From Blastomussa wellsi (Eukaryota; Cnidaria; Anthozoa; Scleractinia; Plerogyridae), in assembly GCA_947652115.1 (NCBI GenBank), contig OX393571.1, forward strand, positions 15,537,794 to 15,601,793: DNA of 64,000 nucleotides, read 5' to 3'. Below are positions 56,801 through 64,000 of this stretch, one piece after another (positions within the stretch are counted from its first letter, which is position 1; every line of letters starts with the position of its first letter). The notes under the pieces are model-generated. The model was given only the letters and a program-made list of their open reading frames with translations. It was not told where the DNA came from and ran no database searches. A program made the translations under genes and the position numbers.

Positions 56801-59800
56801 TCGATTCAACATCACCTTCCTGCTGAATTGTACAAACTTTGTCAACGATTTCTTCTTTGAAGGATCGTTTATGGATGTACTTAACTCCACTCTGTGCTTT
56901 TTCGGCTTGAATCTTGCTTTCTATGTTAAGCCACTGCAAGGGAACTTCTTTCTTGGTATGAGGCATTTTATTTGCCGCACCCAATATCAGCTGGCGCAAA
57001 CGGACAATTTTTGGGTCTTCTTGGCCAAGTGCTTTGCCTGCGCGCGTGTTGTCCACAACAACGGTTCCAGTAACATGTTCGTCAAAGAGTATGTTTCCGT
57101 AGAATCTGTCTAGGAGACAATCCATGATTTTCTCGGGATCTTCCTCGGCGCAGTCGGCGTGCGTACCCACAAGGATAACAGGAGGTAGAATTTCGCTATC
57201 GACAGAACGTTTCAAGGAGTGCACCATATCCATCCATCGAATGATATGATCGAGATTCGAATCTTCGCTGTCAGGATTCGGTGCCGAATCTCCACCTTTT
57301 ACTTCGGCCTTGCCGAACAAGTCTCTTGACAGATCAAATGCCAAGACATACACAGCATCTGGAGACATAAAGATGGGATGTATGGCACGATAAACAGCTT
57401 GGCCAGCGAAATCCCAAATGACTGGCCATATTCCGTCTCCATATTCCTCTTCGTTATCTCGGCAGTTATCGACCTCGTCATCTCTAAAGTTGTCTTCTAT
57501 TAAACGTGCAATATCATCTGGGATGCTTTCCACTTCCAATTCTCGGGTAGCTAGGGATGTTACATTTCCATCAACTTGGATGGAGGCTGAAATGAAAGCG
57601 GAATTACAATTTTCCAGCCATGCACCATAGTAAATAGATATTTTGTTCCGTAGTAAGAAAATAGTCACACATTTTTAAGATACACATCTTTCATTTTTTC
57701 TTGATATGAGAAGCTTTAATTTCATCCATGTTAGGCAGTGTCCTGTGTCTGCTTGTTGACGTGCCATTAGAGACGTTTTTGTAACTAAATAACTTTTGAG
57801 ACCAATTATATTCAAGTTCCCGTTATAGTGAATTGAAGGAGCTACGCCATGGCTCGTAATTTTTCAAAATTGCCATTTCCAAACCGTCTTAATCTTCTCC
57901 AACCTCAGACATCCTTGTTACTTTTTGGTTTAGTATCACTCCTTTTGTGTTATTCTTCCTTAGCAAGCTATTATGTTCAGGTTTCCTAAATTGTAATGGT
58001 AATTTAGGTAGCTCCTTTAAATTAAAGTTGAATTGTCGCAAGAGTTCCCTTGCTACAACAAAACAGTCAAATTTCCAGAATTTTGATTATACACGTTAGC
58101 AAACAAACCTGGTTGTCTGTAAAGTTGCGTCAATGGTGTTAGCTCAATATTTGATAGTTCATCCGATAATGAATCTGTTGAACTTTTTGACAACTCTCGG
58201 CGTACAATCTCCGCACACTTGTACTTGTATGCACTCGACTTTCGATGAACTTCTGAATTTCTCCAAGGCTTTTCACAGCAGGCATTTTTTACAGCTTCAC
58301 TCATGAGCACTCCATCTGTGCTTGCTTCATCTCCACTAAACGCTTCGCCTTTCAGTGCTTTGCCAAGACTGGTCTTACCAACGCGGTCCTCGCCAATCAA
58401 CAATACTTTGACTCGCTTATCGTACGTTTTGCCTGACTTCAGAGCTCTTCGATAAGCTGCCAACGCCTTTCTGCCTCTTGCCAAGATGTAGGTAGGAATA
58501 AAATCTAGCGGGGAAAGAGAGGGAGTACTAGTGTTGAGTTCAAAGGCATTTAATACCAACATAACTAACAGATGGCTTATTGTTTCCACGACAATTGGTA
58601 ACCCGTTTTCTTATCCACGCGTGTTACAACGCTATGCGTTGGCTATTTTCAATGGTTCACTAGAGTGCTTGTGCCGCCAGTTGCAAGAAAATGGGAAAAA
58701 GTTAAATTAAGAGCATCATACGGTTAATACTTAAAGGGGAATTGGTACTGTGATTTTGGAATGCATGTCAGTTCTGTGCTAAAGTAATTGCTCGACCATA
58801 CGAAAAATATATCACATGAAAATTTAGCAGGGAGAGCCAACCATTATAGTTGATTTCCTATTTTTTCATGAGATGGCTTAAACATTTGAAAAAGTTGCCA
58901 TTTTTTCCAATTTTCAATCCATTTTCATCCCCGCCGGACGTAATAACAGACGTCAGTAAATGGTTTCAATGCAGTAGTATAGTCTTAGCTAGCAGAACTA
59001 AACCATCAGTCATTTGGTTTTCCTTACAAGTTTTAGCTTTGTAAAGTGTTGCTCAAATGGTTTGACAGTGCCCCTTTAACGTTACATATTAAGTAGCTCA
59101 CCTTTTTGAATGAGGCAGTATTTAACCACCAGATCCCTTCTGTTGAATGAGCTGTGATCCAGAGCTGCGGCTAATCCTTCGTACGTAAGGCTCAAGCATT
59201 TCGTCGGCATGGGATGCCTCAGTATGCGTGCTCCATCAATATAATCTGTGCCAGCTTCATTAAGCTCTCCCAGTTGATCATCACTTAATCCCAGTAACTC
59301 ATATAACGTCCTTAGTTCGTCAGGATTACCACTTATTTCCCTGGCTAGACATTCGATGTCTTCCATGGTCGGGTTTCCTTCTTTCAACAAGCACTCAATA
59401 TCTGCAAGTCATGCACTAATGTTTATCAGCATTGCCTGGTGTTTACATCTTTATTTGAAATTGAATATGACAGTCCTCTCCACTCCAGTGATGTCCAATA
59501 CTTAAGTAACGGTGCTTTTGATGTTTTGCTCGGTTTTATATAACAACCATTGGATTTTTGGTGCTTAAAACTCTATTCCTAGGGTGCTTTCAATTTTCTC
59601 ATTCCGACCAGTCGGATCACAGAGATCAACTGTTGTAAAATGGAACGACATTTTCCTATTACACCGGCCAACCGATAGGAATGACCCTTTCCATTTTGTA
59701 TTTCTTTCCCGGTCGGTCCGTATCTGAGAATCTACTGAACTGAAGTAGGGAAACTAACCCGTTTGTGGAAAATGGAGGCCCGACCAGTGAAAGTGGACCA

Positions 59801-60580
59801 CTTTCAGAGGTGGTCCCGAATATTGTGGTCGGAACAAATCGAAACCGACCTTTCCATTTGAATTCGTACCGAATGGTCGAGATGTTTGGGCAAATGAAAA
59901 GCACCCCTAGTCTGTGTTCACATTTACAAAACCATAACTCAAAAATTTATTAAAAATTAACAAAAAATCACTAAAGTAACGGAGGAAAGTTGGACAGATT
60001 TCCGTGATCATTAGTCACGCCACTAAATTGAAGCTTTTAGCATGTTTAGGAGAAAGGTATTTTTTCTACTTCTGTCAGCATCAAAACTTTACGTAATGCG
60101 CTCATGAGAAAATTGTATTTTACCGACCACACTCAAACAGTGTTTCAATGCTTTCAGAAGTCAGCGGTTATTTAACCTTTCGGCATTGATTTCTTCCAGA
60201 AATTTAAACTGGATAAGGTTGGGATGTCCACAAGAGGCTCCACTTGTAGACTCCCTCGGAATAACTACTCAGTCAGACCTATGTTGAATAAGTTAGTAGT
60301 AGGGTGTTGTGGATGACACTCCAACAAGGGCGTAGCCAGGGGGGGGGGGTCCTGCGGTGCCCGTGACCCCCCTTTTTGAGATATTTTTTAAGTAAATAAG
60401 TGAAACAGTGTGGAGGTTGACATGACAAACTGGTTAGCGCCCATGAACAGAACAGAAGAAACTGCATGTTTGCGCGCAACTTACCGATATCATATTCGTC
60501 TTCCATTTTGTTTCGTCCTCGCTCCGTTTGAGCCTCCCAGTCCGTGATTCTGTTGATCCACGACTTCCACGATGGGCGGT
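44688..60580 (-). CDS. ROCO GTPase-glycosyltransferase fusion with death-like domain and C-terminal TM, 11 exons
   Basis: Eleven exons, 60485-60580, 59102-59401, 58109-58504, 56149-57586, 55159-55420, 54137-54170, 52758-53987, 52411-52506, 52183-52310, 46402-46493 and 44688-44889, join in one frame of 1,423 residues with every intron phase matched. Order: a Trp-rich lead; a death-like helical domain; Roc GTPase with P-loop GEDRVGKTS, switch II DFAGQ and THAD in place of NKxD; COR; a Cys/His-rich exon; a GT-B glycosyltransferase; an acidic linker; and a C-terminal membrane segment. At least one 5' exon is missing, because the 60580 exon starts in phase 1 after CTTTCAG. ROCO proteins signal in stress and immunity; the joined sugar-transferase activity is inferred from fold only. 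A full-length LINE lies in the 46493-52183 intron. Confidence 0.8.
45064..45550. repeat. Degenerate element with GGTCTGAAAATGGGT units
   Basis: Inverted CCTCCCGGGGGAGG-like and CCCCTCCCCTAGGAGGG ends flank short repeats (GTCTGAAAATGGGTATGG). A minus-strand frame of 168 codons here is repeat-derived and was not taken as a gene. It lies in the last intron of the ROCO-GT gene. Confidence 0.45.
46402..46493 (-). CDS. ROCO-GT gene, exon beyond the LINE insertion
   Basis: Acceptor TTTCTACACAG, then EQNESCLKQDTFHQTTSRFQ and a charged end, donor AGAG|GTACTT. Phase 0 in and phase 2 out are exactly what the exons on either side require, although they lie 5.7 kb and 1.5 kb away. Confidence 0.6.
46677..47000. 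mobile_element. Fold-back element with TACTCCC ends and 9-base duplication
   Basis: A stem GTACTCCC-x-ATGACGGGGGTGCTCGTCG at the left pairs with the right end, and GTCTAGCGC flanks both sides (46668-46676 and 47001-47009). The interior repeats CCTAAAAGGTACC. It lies in the large intron of the ROCO-GT gene. Confidence 0.7.
47215..51110 (-). mobile_element. CR1/L2-like LINE, apparently full length
   Basis: One intact ORF of 1,185 codons, about 110 bases or more of 5' leader, and a 3' end with AATAAAGGATATG followed by (ATG)n (47215-47235). Read in the minus orientation like its host gene. A truncated relative may lie at 21760-21895. The 5' border is not sharply defined and no target duplication was identified. 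Confidence 0.8.
47441..50998 (-). CDS. LINE ORF: PHD finger, AP endonuclease, reverse transcriptase
   Basis: Residues 98-107 read SGDVHPNPGP, a 2A-like motif with His where 2A has Glu. A PHD finger spans 116-168 (CGECQKS, CAVCDKWFHARC, WECAFC). The endonuclease covers about 229-450 (IAHLNVCSIRNK, TETHLD, LLGDFNCD, LSDHCL). The RT covers about 715-990 (PVYKKNDEADMNNYRPIS, AFVDFKKAFDCV, GIPQGSVLGP, YADDT at 895). No frameshift or stop. It makes cDNA by target-primed reverse transcription. PHD-bearing CR1/L2 elements are known in invertebrates. Confidence 0.9.
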   Translation of the reverse strand: MAAGRVKLFSSDILLISHILITHFLILTVRDAEYYKYGYHYSRQHLETNGTGTEPVKAFILLPSSLMFPNKRTNRAFMACRVPYDVSGICSFQLNKLSGDVHPNPGPSRTGIKFPCGECQKSVRSNQDAILCAVCDKWFHARCIGMGKQVFKYYLENHQLDWECAFCSLPNFSDSFFDQTGNESLTEEDSTHNELNSNVVASLNNANLGDDDNYLQQAALHLNSSTKDLKIAHLNVCSIRNKIDELRVLQHVCRFDIIAITETHLDSSISNNLLYIDGMKIFRRDRTKCKGGGCIMYCAEYLKTTHRKDLASKHLEAIWVQIKFPTTSALFSVIYRSELECPNFFEDIYGVLEKAWMKTATIILLGDFNCDLQGIDNRTGTEIHPKTRRLLTLFQLFDMQNIVNKPTRITLGSSTLIDLIVTTKPNLINRKGVIPLGLSDHCLIYATLNLKLKRPPPNVVNVRNYKKFQVDQFRDDVIAAPFQVAQVFEDKDDVLWAWYKLFKDICDLHAPLKRVKIRSQSSPWINNDIRRKMNLRFKLFKKAVSTKDQEIYARYKKVRNEITSEIRNAKARYFNEKLAEVKSAAAYWNLIAEATNPVRRNKIGPLKRQDGSLAVNDTEKANLINDFFANIGTRLGRVNSNLPQQSNRNDLVPSVTDITVCEDLVRRKLKAIKPNKSAGPDEIPPKLLKLAEPAIASPLTSLFSFCANLGETFNDWKKARLIPVYKKNDEADMNNYRPISLLSVPSKIMESCVSDAVVRHVFQNNLVTDRQWAYRQGHSTELLLVHLSEIWRTAIDANKVVAVAFVDFKKAFDCVSHAMLLHKLNSQFGVQGSLLSWLTDYLTERTQFSVVNGHHSTVLNVTCGIPQGSVLGPTLFALYTNDLPNAVTSGSIYMYADDTTVYCIGDTVDNTVTSLNRALSELNSWCLENSLTPHSAKCEVMLLINKPYIGPLIPVTIGEERIEWAKHTRLLGITLDDRLSWVNHLTDVKKSFVNKLNLLKRSSFLSRNAQLDLYFKIILPSVLYGLVVWGGCSNTDLLQSLEILHRRAARIIYNLPYDMHTNEVYRQSNWNTLAFYYKLRLIKLFHSVFIGEAPAALSYLANKPCTAYSFRRSNNIIVPRFNSKFLKNSVSYRGAILWNAVSTYFTGQFTDFYRKVKKDFYFKELDFSAQSVQSLPRHYQDFNCF
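51531..51732. mobile_element. Fold-back element with TTAGCATAAGGCTG ends
   Basis: TTAGCATAAGGCTGCGGTGA at the left and its imperfect reverse complement (ending CAGCCTTATGCTAA) at the right give arms of about 60 bases; GTAGCAGCTCTCG closes the stem. It shares that core with 8732-8913. Confidence 0.6.
52183..52310 (-). CDS. ROCO-GT gene, linker exon with CWEHGHGYTC
   Basis: After CATTCTCAG it reads CWEHGHGYTCINRELGSTED and an acidic run (LISPEVEEPM), ending AATCAG|GTAAGA in phase 0. No family was recognised. Confidence 0.65.
52411..52506 (-). CDS. ROCO-GT gene, linker exon
   Basis: Reads ERVKDIYEEDDGATKSPLRP and RRPVAVQKQEK. Bounded by TTTTTTCTAG and AAAT|GTAAGC; phase 1 in and out. Confidence 0.65.
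52758..53987 (-). CDS. ROCO-GT gene, GT-B glycosyltransferase exon
   Basis: One exon of 410 codons carries a full GT-B (glycosyltransferase 1/4-like) fold. The N-half begins VLLLAGEWGSSKGGLPTINR with the typical GG loop. The C-half has FGRGDPEDFELKGFDIAAKA, SVRGFIKSREELAKLL and PSRTEGFGLTALEALSAG, where the EGFG-x-x-x-x-E motif is the nucleotide-sugar site of GT4. It ends CCAAG|GTTAGA; if unspliced a stop follows at once, so a shorter isoform could end here. Substrate unknown. Confidence 0.85.
54137..54170 (-). CDS. ROCO-GT gene, 34-base mini-exon
   Basis: Encodes only AVNNNNVPDESG between TTTTTCAG and TCAG|GTAGGG. Its phases (0 in, 1 out) are needed to join the Cys/His exon to the glycosyltransferase exon, which supports it. 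It is a linker. Confidence 0.7.
54244..54400. mobile_element. MITE with TAGATTCCATG ends
   Basis: Arms of about 63 bases (54244-54308 and 54338-54400) share TAGATTCCATG, TAATAGATCAC and GACGTC. TA at each edge may be a target duplication, as in Tc1/mariner relatives. In a ROCO-GT intron. Confidence 0.65.
54545..54830. repeat. Interspersed repeat of about 290 bp, copy 2
   Basis: Matches 30005-30299. In a ROCO-GT intron; no coding content. Confidence 0.7.
55159..55420 (-). CDS. ROCO-GT gene, Cys/His-rich exon after COR
   Basis: Contains CAQCRLCAG, CIWHDTDGCLHDDCAH and HPLCC within about 45 residues, then FLPEEKFDPWIQ. Ten Cys and several His suggest metal binding or disulfides; no named zinc finger fits. 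Acceptor TTTTTCTAG, donor TTCAG|GTAAGA. Confidence 0.75.
55887..56137 (-). repeat. Duplicated intron block, copy 1 (no MITE)
   Basis: From GAAAATAGTCACACATTTTTAA to AGGTTTGCTTC (minus) it matches 57655-58117. It is the donor-side part of the intron after the COR exon. Confidence 0.8.
56149..57586 (-). CDS. ROCO-GT gene, Roc (G3, G4) and COR exon
   Basis: A long exon of about 479 codons. It opens with ASIQVDGNVTSLATREL, then WDFAGQAVYRAIHPIFM (G3, switch II) and VILVGTHADCAEED (G4). From about residue 180 the COR domain runs, with LHFLHDRGAVIYHE, VVLDPQWLVNVL and LMEKFNLLFRC, and ends in a beta-rich part. COR mediates dimerisation in ROCO proteins. Confidence 0.85.
57655..58117 (-). repeat. 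Duplicated intron block, copy 2 (with MITE)
   Basis: The same block, split by the MITE at 57831-58024. It reaches the splice donor of the P-loop exon, CCAG|GTTTGT, while in copy 1 the matching CAGGTTTGC lies a few bases inside the intron after a better donor GTAAGC. Confidence 0.8.
57831..58024. mobile_element. MITE with AAGGAGCTACG ends, copy 2
   Basis: Ends GAAGGAGCTACG and TAGCTCCTTTAA; inside CATCCTTGTTAC and TTTGGTTTAGTATCACT as in copy 1. The paralogous intron at 56041-56075 shows the site without the element. Confidence 0.7.
58109..58504 (-). CDS. ROCO-GT gene, Roc P-loop exon
   Basis: The exon holds the G1 motif in VKVLLIGEDRVGKTSLGKAL, followed by switch I region DEASTDGV. It is bounded by CCGCTAG and ACCAG|GTTTGT. 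The donor differs from the canonical GTAAG; the neighbouring intron shows the same GTTTGC text shifted (see intron duplication). Confidence 0.75.
58731..59079. mobile_element. TTAA-flanked MITE (piggyBac-like)
   Basis: TTAA at 58731-58734 and 59076-59079 flank inverted ends AAGGGGAATTGGTACTGTGA and TTTGACAGTGCCCC. TTAA targets are the mark of piggyBac elements. It fills most of the intron between the death-like and Roc exons. Confidence 0.6.
59102..59401 (-). CDS. ROCO-GT gene, death-like domain exon
   Basis: One exon of 100 codons. Helices around IECLAREISGNPDELRTLYE and LGLSDDQLGELN, then ALDHSSFNRRDLVVKYC, follow the death-domain pattern (a Leu-Gly-Leu turn before the third helix and a late AL helix). 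Phase 1 in and out, as expected for a shuffled module. A death effector or CARD fold cannot be excluded. Confidence 0.65.
60485..60580 (-). CDS. ROCO-GT gene, first visible exon
   Basis: Bounded by CAACTTTCAG and TATCG|GTAAGT, phase 1 at both ends. Reads RPSWKSWINRITDWEAQTER and NKMEDEYDI. It is charged and Trp-rich, with no known domain. The internal Met at EDEYDI could be a start in an alternative transcript, but the acceptor implies an exon upstream that I could not find in 60.6-64 kb. Confidence 0.65.
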
Positions 60581-63170
60581 CTGAAAGTTGCGTTACTGAA
60601 TTTCTTATGTTTAACCCTTTAGAAAAAAAGAACGAAATTACAGTGAGTGCAGGGAAGATTGTTGACTCCCGAAAAGGGCAGTAGCTATTTCAAATTATGT
60701 TAGAATGACTGTGTTCACTTCAAGCTTTTCCTACAGTTTTCCGGTAGTTATCCTGTTTACCTAGCGTTAGCCCAGCTTTCACCTAACGAGAGTGAATACT
60801 GACCTACGTAAATAGACCCACTGAATGTATACTACAGCTTGATCTCAGACTTGGGTGACTTCCAGTTCAGTCCACGCGTTTGTGCTCATGATCCAATGTC
60901 ACGGGGCCTGCTTTCGTCAGCTGAAAACATGCCATACCAGATGCAAAAACCAGCTAAACAGGCCACGCGGAAAAAATCGTTTCTACAAACGGCAAACTAA
61001 ATGTTCTTGGAAATTTCGGCAAGTAAACTGAAAACACCGGAAATATAAAGATAGGCTACAGGATCTCATGAATTGCACAGATCAATTCAACTGATCGATG
61101 TCACGCCCCGAAGCTAGCCATCATATTAGCGGTATCTCAATTAATTCTTGGTAAAAACTCCTCAGTTGATTGAAAGTTTAAAGGAGCTACGTCACGATAT
61201 TCTGAGTAATTTTTTTTGCGACGAGCCAAATTGTCCTTAAAACGTAAAAAACCCAGACTAATAGTTTACTAAGGAAGAAAAATAACAAAGAGGTGATACT
61301 AAACCAAAAAGGAACAAGGATGGAGAAGATTGAGACGCATTGTGGGATTTAAACCTTTAAGCTGTGGAATGAGCATGTAACAAAAGGGTTTTGTCTGAAC
61401 GCCTGACAAATGATAGTGAAAAGACAAAAACAAAGCGCTCTCTGTAAGGGACATTGCGATCTACTATTCCTGGAAAGGACACACGGTTTGATTTGTTTAT
61501 TTTTGTTAAAAGTTAGAAAAAGGGACTGTACCTTTTAAGCTTTGTTTACTTACTGGCAACGCCTCATTGGCTATAATTAGAAGGCGACTTTCTTAGAAGG
61601 TCGGGTACATCCGGCTAGCAATGAGGTCAATTCTGAGAAACACAGGAATTTGTCTACAAACGCCGTAGTAGATATAATTTTGTAAAACACAAACGATATG
61701 ATGTATAATTGTCTTATTGTTTCGGAACTATTTGTTTTATTCTGTCGACTACTAAGCGTCTGAATATTTTAATTTTCGTAATGTTTATGTTTCAGACGAA
61801 GGGACTACATGAAATGTCGCACGAGCACTAAATATACCCAAAGTTCTGTCTGTTATGTTCAGAGTAATTGCCACAGTATTACGGATGCAACTGAGAGATC
61901 GACCGGGAAATTTTGCCCAAATAAGTTTTCACGTTTTTTGTTCCGACCTTGTTCGCTTAGTGTCTCTTTGGGGTTTCTGTAACTCATTATGCATTAAACA
62001 TGATTAGTTTCCTTTGCTGATTTGAAACTGATTTTGTACATCTCTGATTAAAAGAGTGACATAGCTGATAGCCCTTTGAAATCACAACTAAAAAATAATA
62101 ATCTTTCCATTATGATCGCACTTTAACATACCTCTAACTTTAGCCTGGGGTTACCGTGAATTGTTGTAGCCAAGGAATCTGTATTGGCAGAGCGATCTCT
62201 GCGAATCGCTACTTACTGCCAACCAAGTAAGACGATCTTTCTTATGAAGAATTCGAGGTACAACCAATGCTGGGGGCTCTTACAACACGGAAATCCCCGG
62301 GCGCCAATCCAGCTTTCGCTTCTTGATCGATGCATTCGGGGACTAACCCCTTCTAAATATATGGGCTAGTGAACTGTTCCTTAAGAGAGTTTAAAACAAA
62401 GACACTCCTTGCTCCACAGCTTCCGATATAGGCATAACAACACACTGAAATTAACATATATGTGCTAGCCTACGATTTCGCATCAATTCCGAAATATCAG
62501 ATGTCTGAAAAAAAAAACGAGAAATGAGAACAAATTTTTAAAATACACAACTGACAGCACTATAATTAAACCTTGCTTAAAAAATCTAGTTACGATGCTT
62601 GAAGCCAAAGTTATCGAATTTTTTTCGAGTTAAGCGAAATATAGCTGTACAGCGGGTAATTTTCCCACGACGCGGTGAACATTTTCGTTTTCTCGATCAA
62701 ATCAGTATCTCGTTTCTTACTAGGCTCTTCCGGTGTAAAATAGGTGGTTTTTTCACCGAGGCCGGTGTTCATATTTCGCTGCGGTTCCAGGAAAGACTCA
62801 CTGCCTGATTGTCTACCTCGTTGGTTTTCTGACCTTGTGACGCTTGGGTGAGGTTATATTTACGTTTATTCATCCCTTTCTATCGCGGGTGGAGGGGGAT
62901 AGGGGGGAGCGCGGGAGAAGAGGGGACGGGAAGCTGGAGGAGAGAAGACCAGAAGCGGGGTTTCATCCAAGGGGGCTGCTTTTAATATGACCGGACGGAA
63001 AAACGCTGAAGCACCTTTTTTCATAATTTTTTTTACGCTGAACTCACCATTTTACATCAAAATTGAAAGGGTTACATTTGTGTTAACATAGGTCAAAACT
63101 CGCGTAATACAATTACTACACTTACTCAGGGATTCGCTCCAGTTGACGAAACCAAATTATATTGTTATAC

Positions 63171-63215
<45 letters not shown>

Positions 63216-63499
63216 CGTTGGTGCTTTTCGGTGTTAGAAAACTCTTACTTTTGGATTTCCTTTCATTTGAAAGCAAATGGGAAAATAACTAAAAATTTTG
63301 TCTCCACTCCACAACAAATAGCAACACAAACCTCAACCAAATAAGTTTATTTTGGGAGGGCCTGGCGAGAACCAACCCGAACCCTATATACAACCTAACA
63401 TATTCCTCGTAACATAAACATTCTCCTACGCTAAGTTTACAATATAAGCAACAGCTGAAGCAAAGTTATTAGGCCAACATTACAGACCGTACTAATCCT
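60581..63499. other. Non-coding right flank, MITE copy 3 and repeat tail
   Basis: 61178-61350 holds a third copy of the AAAGGAGCTACGTCAC MITE, in reverse orientation and with its far end lost. 63131-63215 repeats the GCAGCACCACAGTTTCTT tail of the 5500-5660 block. The missing 5' exon(s) of the ROCO-GT gene should be here or beyond, but no exon with fitting phase was found. A purine-rich G run is at 62888-62945. Confidence 0.45.
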
Positions 63500-63970
63500 A
63501 CATCCCCGAGTAAGCTCGCAGGCTTAAGGCTGGGGAGCCAAGACTCAGCGCATTATCCTCATGGAAGCTGGCAGGCTTCTTGCCAGTTAGGCAAGGGAAC
63601 TGCCAGTCTGTCATTACACATCTCATGTTAGACCTATATATGTCCCCATGGAAGCCCGCAGGCTTCTTGCCAGTAATGCTGGGGAACTACAACTGTCATT
63701 ACACATCTCATGGTAGACTAATATATGTCCCCAAGTAAGCTCACAGGCTTCTCGACAGTTAGGCTGGGGAACTACAACTTTCACTACACATCTCATGTTA
63801 GACTAATATATGTCCCCATGGAAGATCGCAGGCTTTTTGCCAGTAATGCTGGGGAACTACAACTGTCATTACACATCTCATGTTAGACCTATATATGTCC
63901 TCATGTAAGCTCGCAGGCTGTTTGCCAGTTAGGCTGGGGAACGACACATTCATATTACATTAAACTAGTA
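63500..63970. repeat. Tandem repeat, unit about 85 bp
   Basis: Units start near 63504, 63570, 63645, 63730, 63816 and 63898 with CCCCATGGAAGCTCGCAGGC-like text, then TTGCCAGT-AGGCTGGGGAAC and CATTACACATCTCATG. The array is close to the window end and may continue. Confidence 0.85.
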
Positions 63971-64000
63971 TCGCTAAGTCAAAACAATCTAGTTTATAGA

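Noticed and set aside
3412..60580. Caspase-like gene and ROCO-GT gene as one functional cluster
   Set aside because: They are 33 kb apart on opposite strands with another gene and several retroelements between them; shared theme alone does not show linkage.
61200..62400. First exon of the ROCO-GT gene near 61.55 kb
   Set aside because: A good donor (CCA|GTAAGT, minus) exists, but the phase-1 frame it would need has a TGA a few codons upstream.

Overview
The window reads as nuclear DNA of an invertebrate animal, most likely a stony coral or another anthozoan cnidarian. Genes have many short GT-AG exons, introns are packed with mobile elements and fold-back repeats, base composition is AT-rich, and the domain sets (ROCO GTPase with a death domain, caspase-like protease, several tyrosine-recombinase retrotransposons, a CR1/L2-type LINE) suit a cnidarian genome. 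This is inferred from content; no species-diagnostic marker was seen. There is one assembly gap of 200 N (25988-26187).

Layout. (1) 3412-11896, plus strand: 3' part of a multi-exon gene with a caspase-like (peptidase C14) domain end and a long unnamed C-terminal region. Its 5' exons, with the catalytic His and Cys, lie left of the window. (2) About 12675-19298, minus strand: a Ngaro-type DIRS-order retrotransposon with complete split direct repeats and damaged ORFs. (3) 19.3-22.3 kb: repeats and MITEs, including a 383-bp fold-back with a 9-bp target duplication. (4) 22335-25987, minus strand: a second DIRS-order element with intact RT-RNase H and tyrosine recombinase ORFs, cut at its 5' side by the gap. 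(5) 26.2-30.3 kb: non-coding, dominated by a direct repeat of about 960 bp. (6) 30.4-34.3 kb, minus strand: small exons of a host gene I cannot name. (7) 33.6-44.4 kb: tandem repeats, segmental duplications, a DIRS gag relic, and a second, dead copy of the last exon of gene 1. (8) 44688-60580, minus strand: the most notable gene. Eleven exons that join in one frame encode a death-like fold, a Roc GTPase, a COR domain, a Cys/His-rich segment, a GT-B glycosyltransferase and a C-terminal membrane segment. An intact LINE (coding 47441-50998) sits in one of its introns. (9) 60.6-64 kb: non-coding, ending in a satellite of about 85 bp.

How parts relate. The two recognisable host genes both carry modules of metazoan death or innate-immune signalling, but nothing shows that they act together: they are 33 kb apart, on opposite strands, with the unnamed host gene and several retroelements between them. 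Much of the remaining structure is a record of insertion and duplication. A paralogous empty site dates the Ngaro insertion after a segmental duplication, and two introns of the ROCO gene share a copied block, one copy of which was later hit by a MITE.
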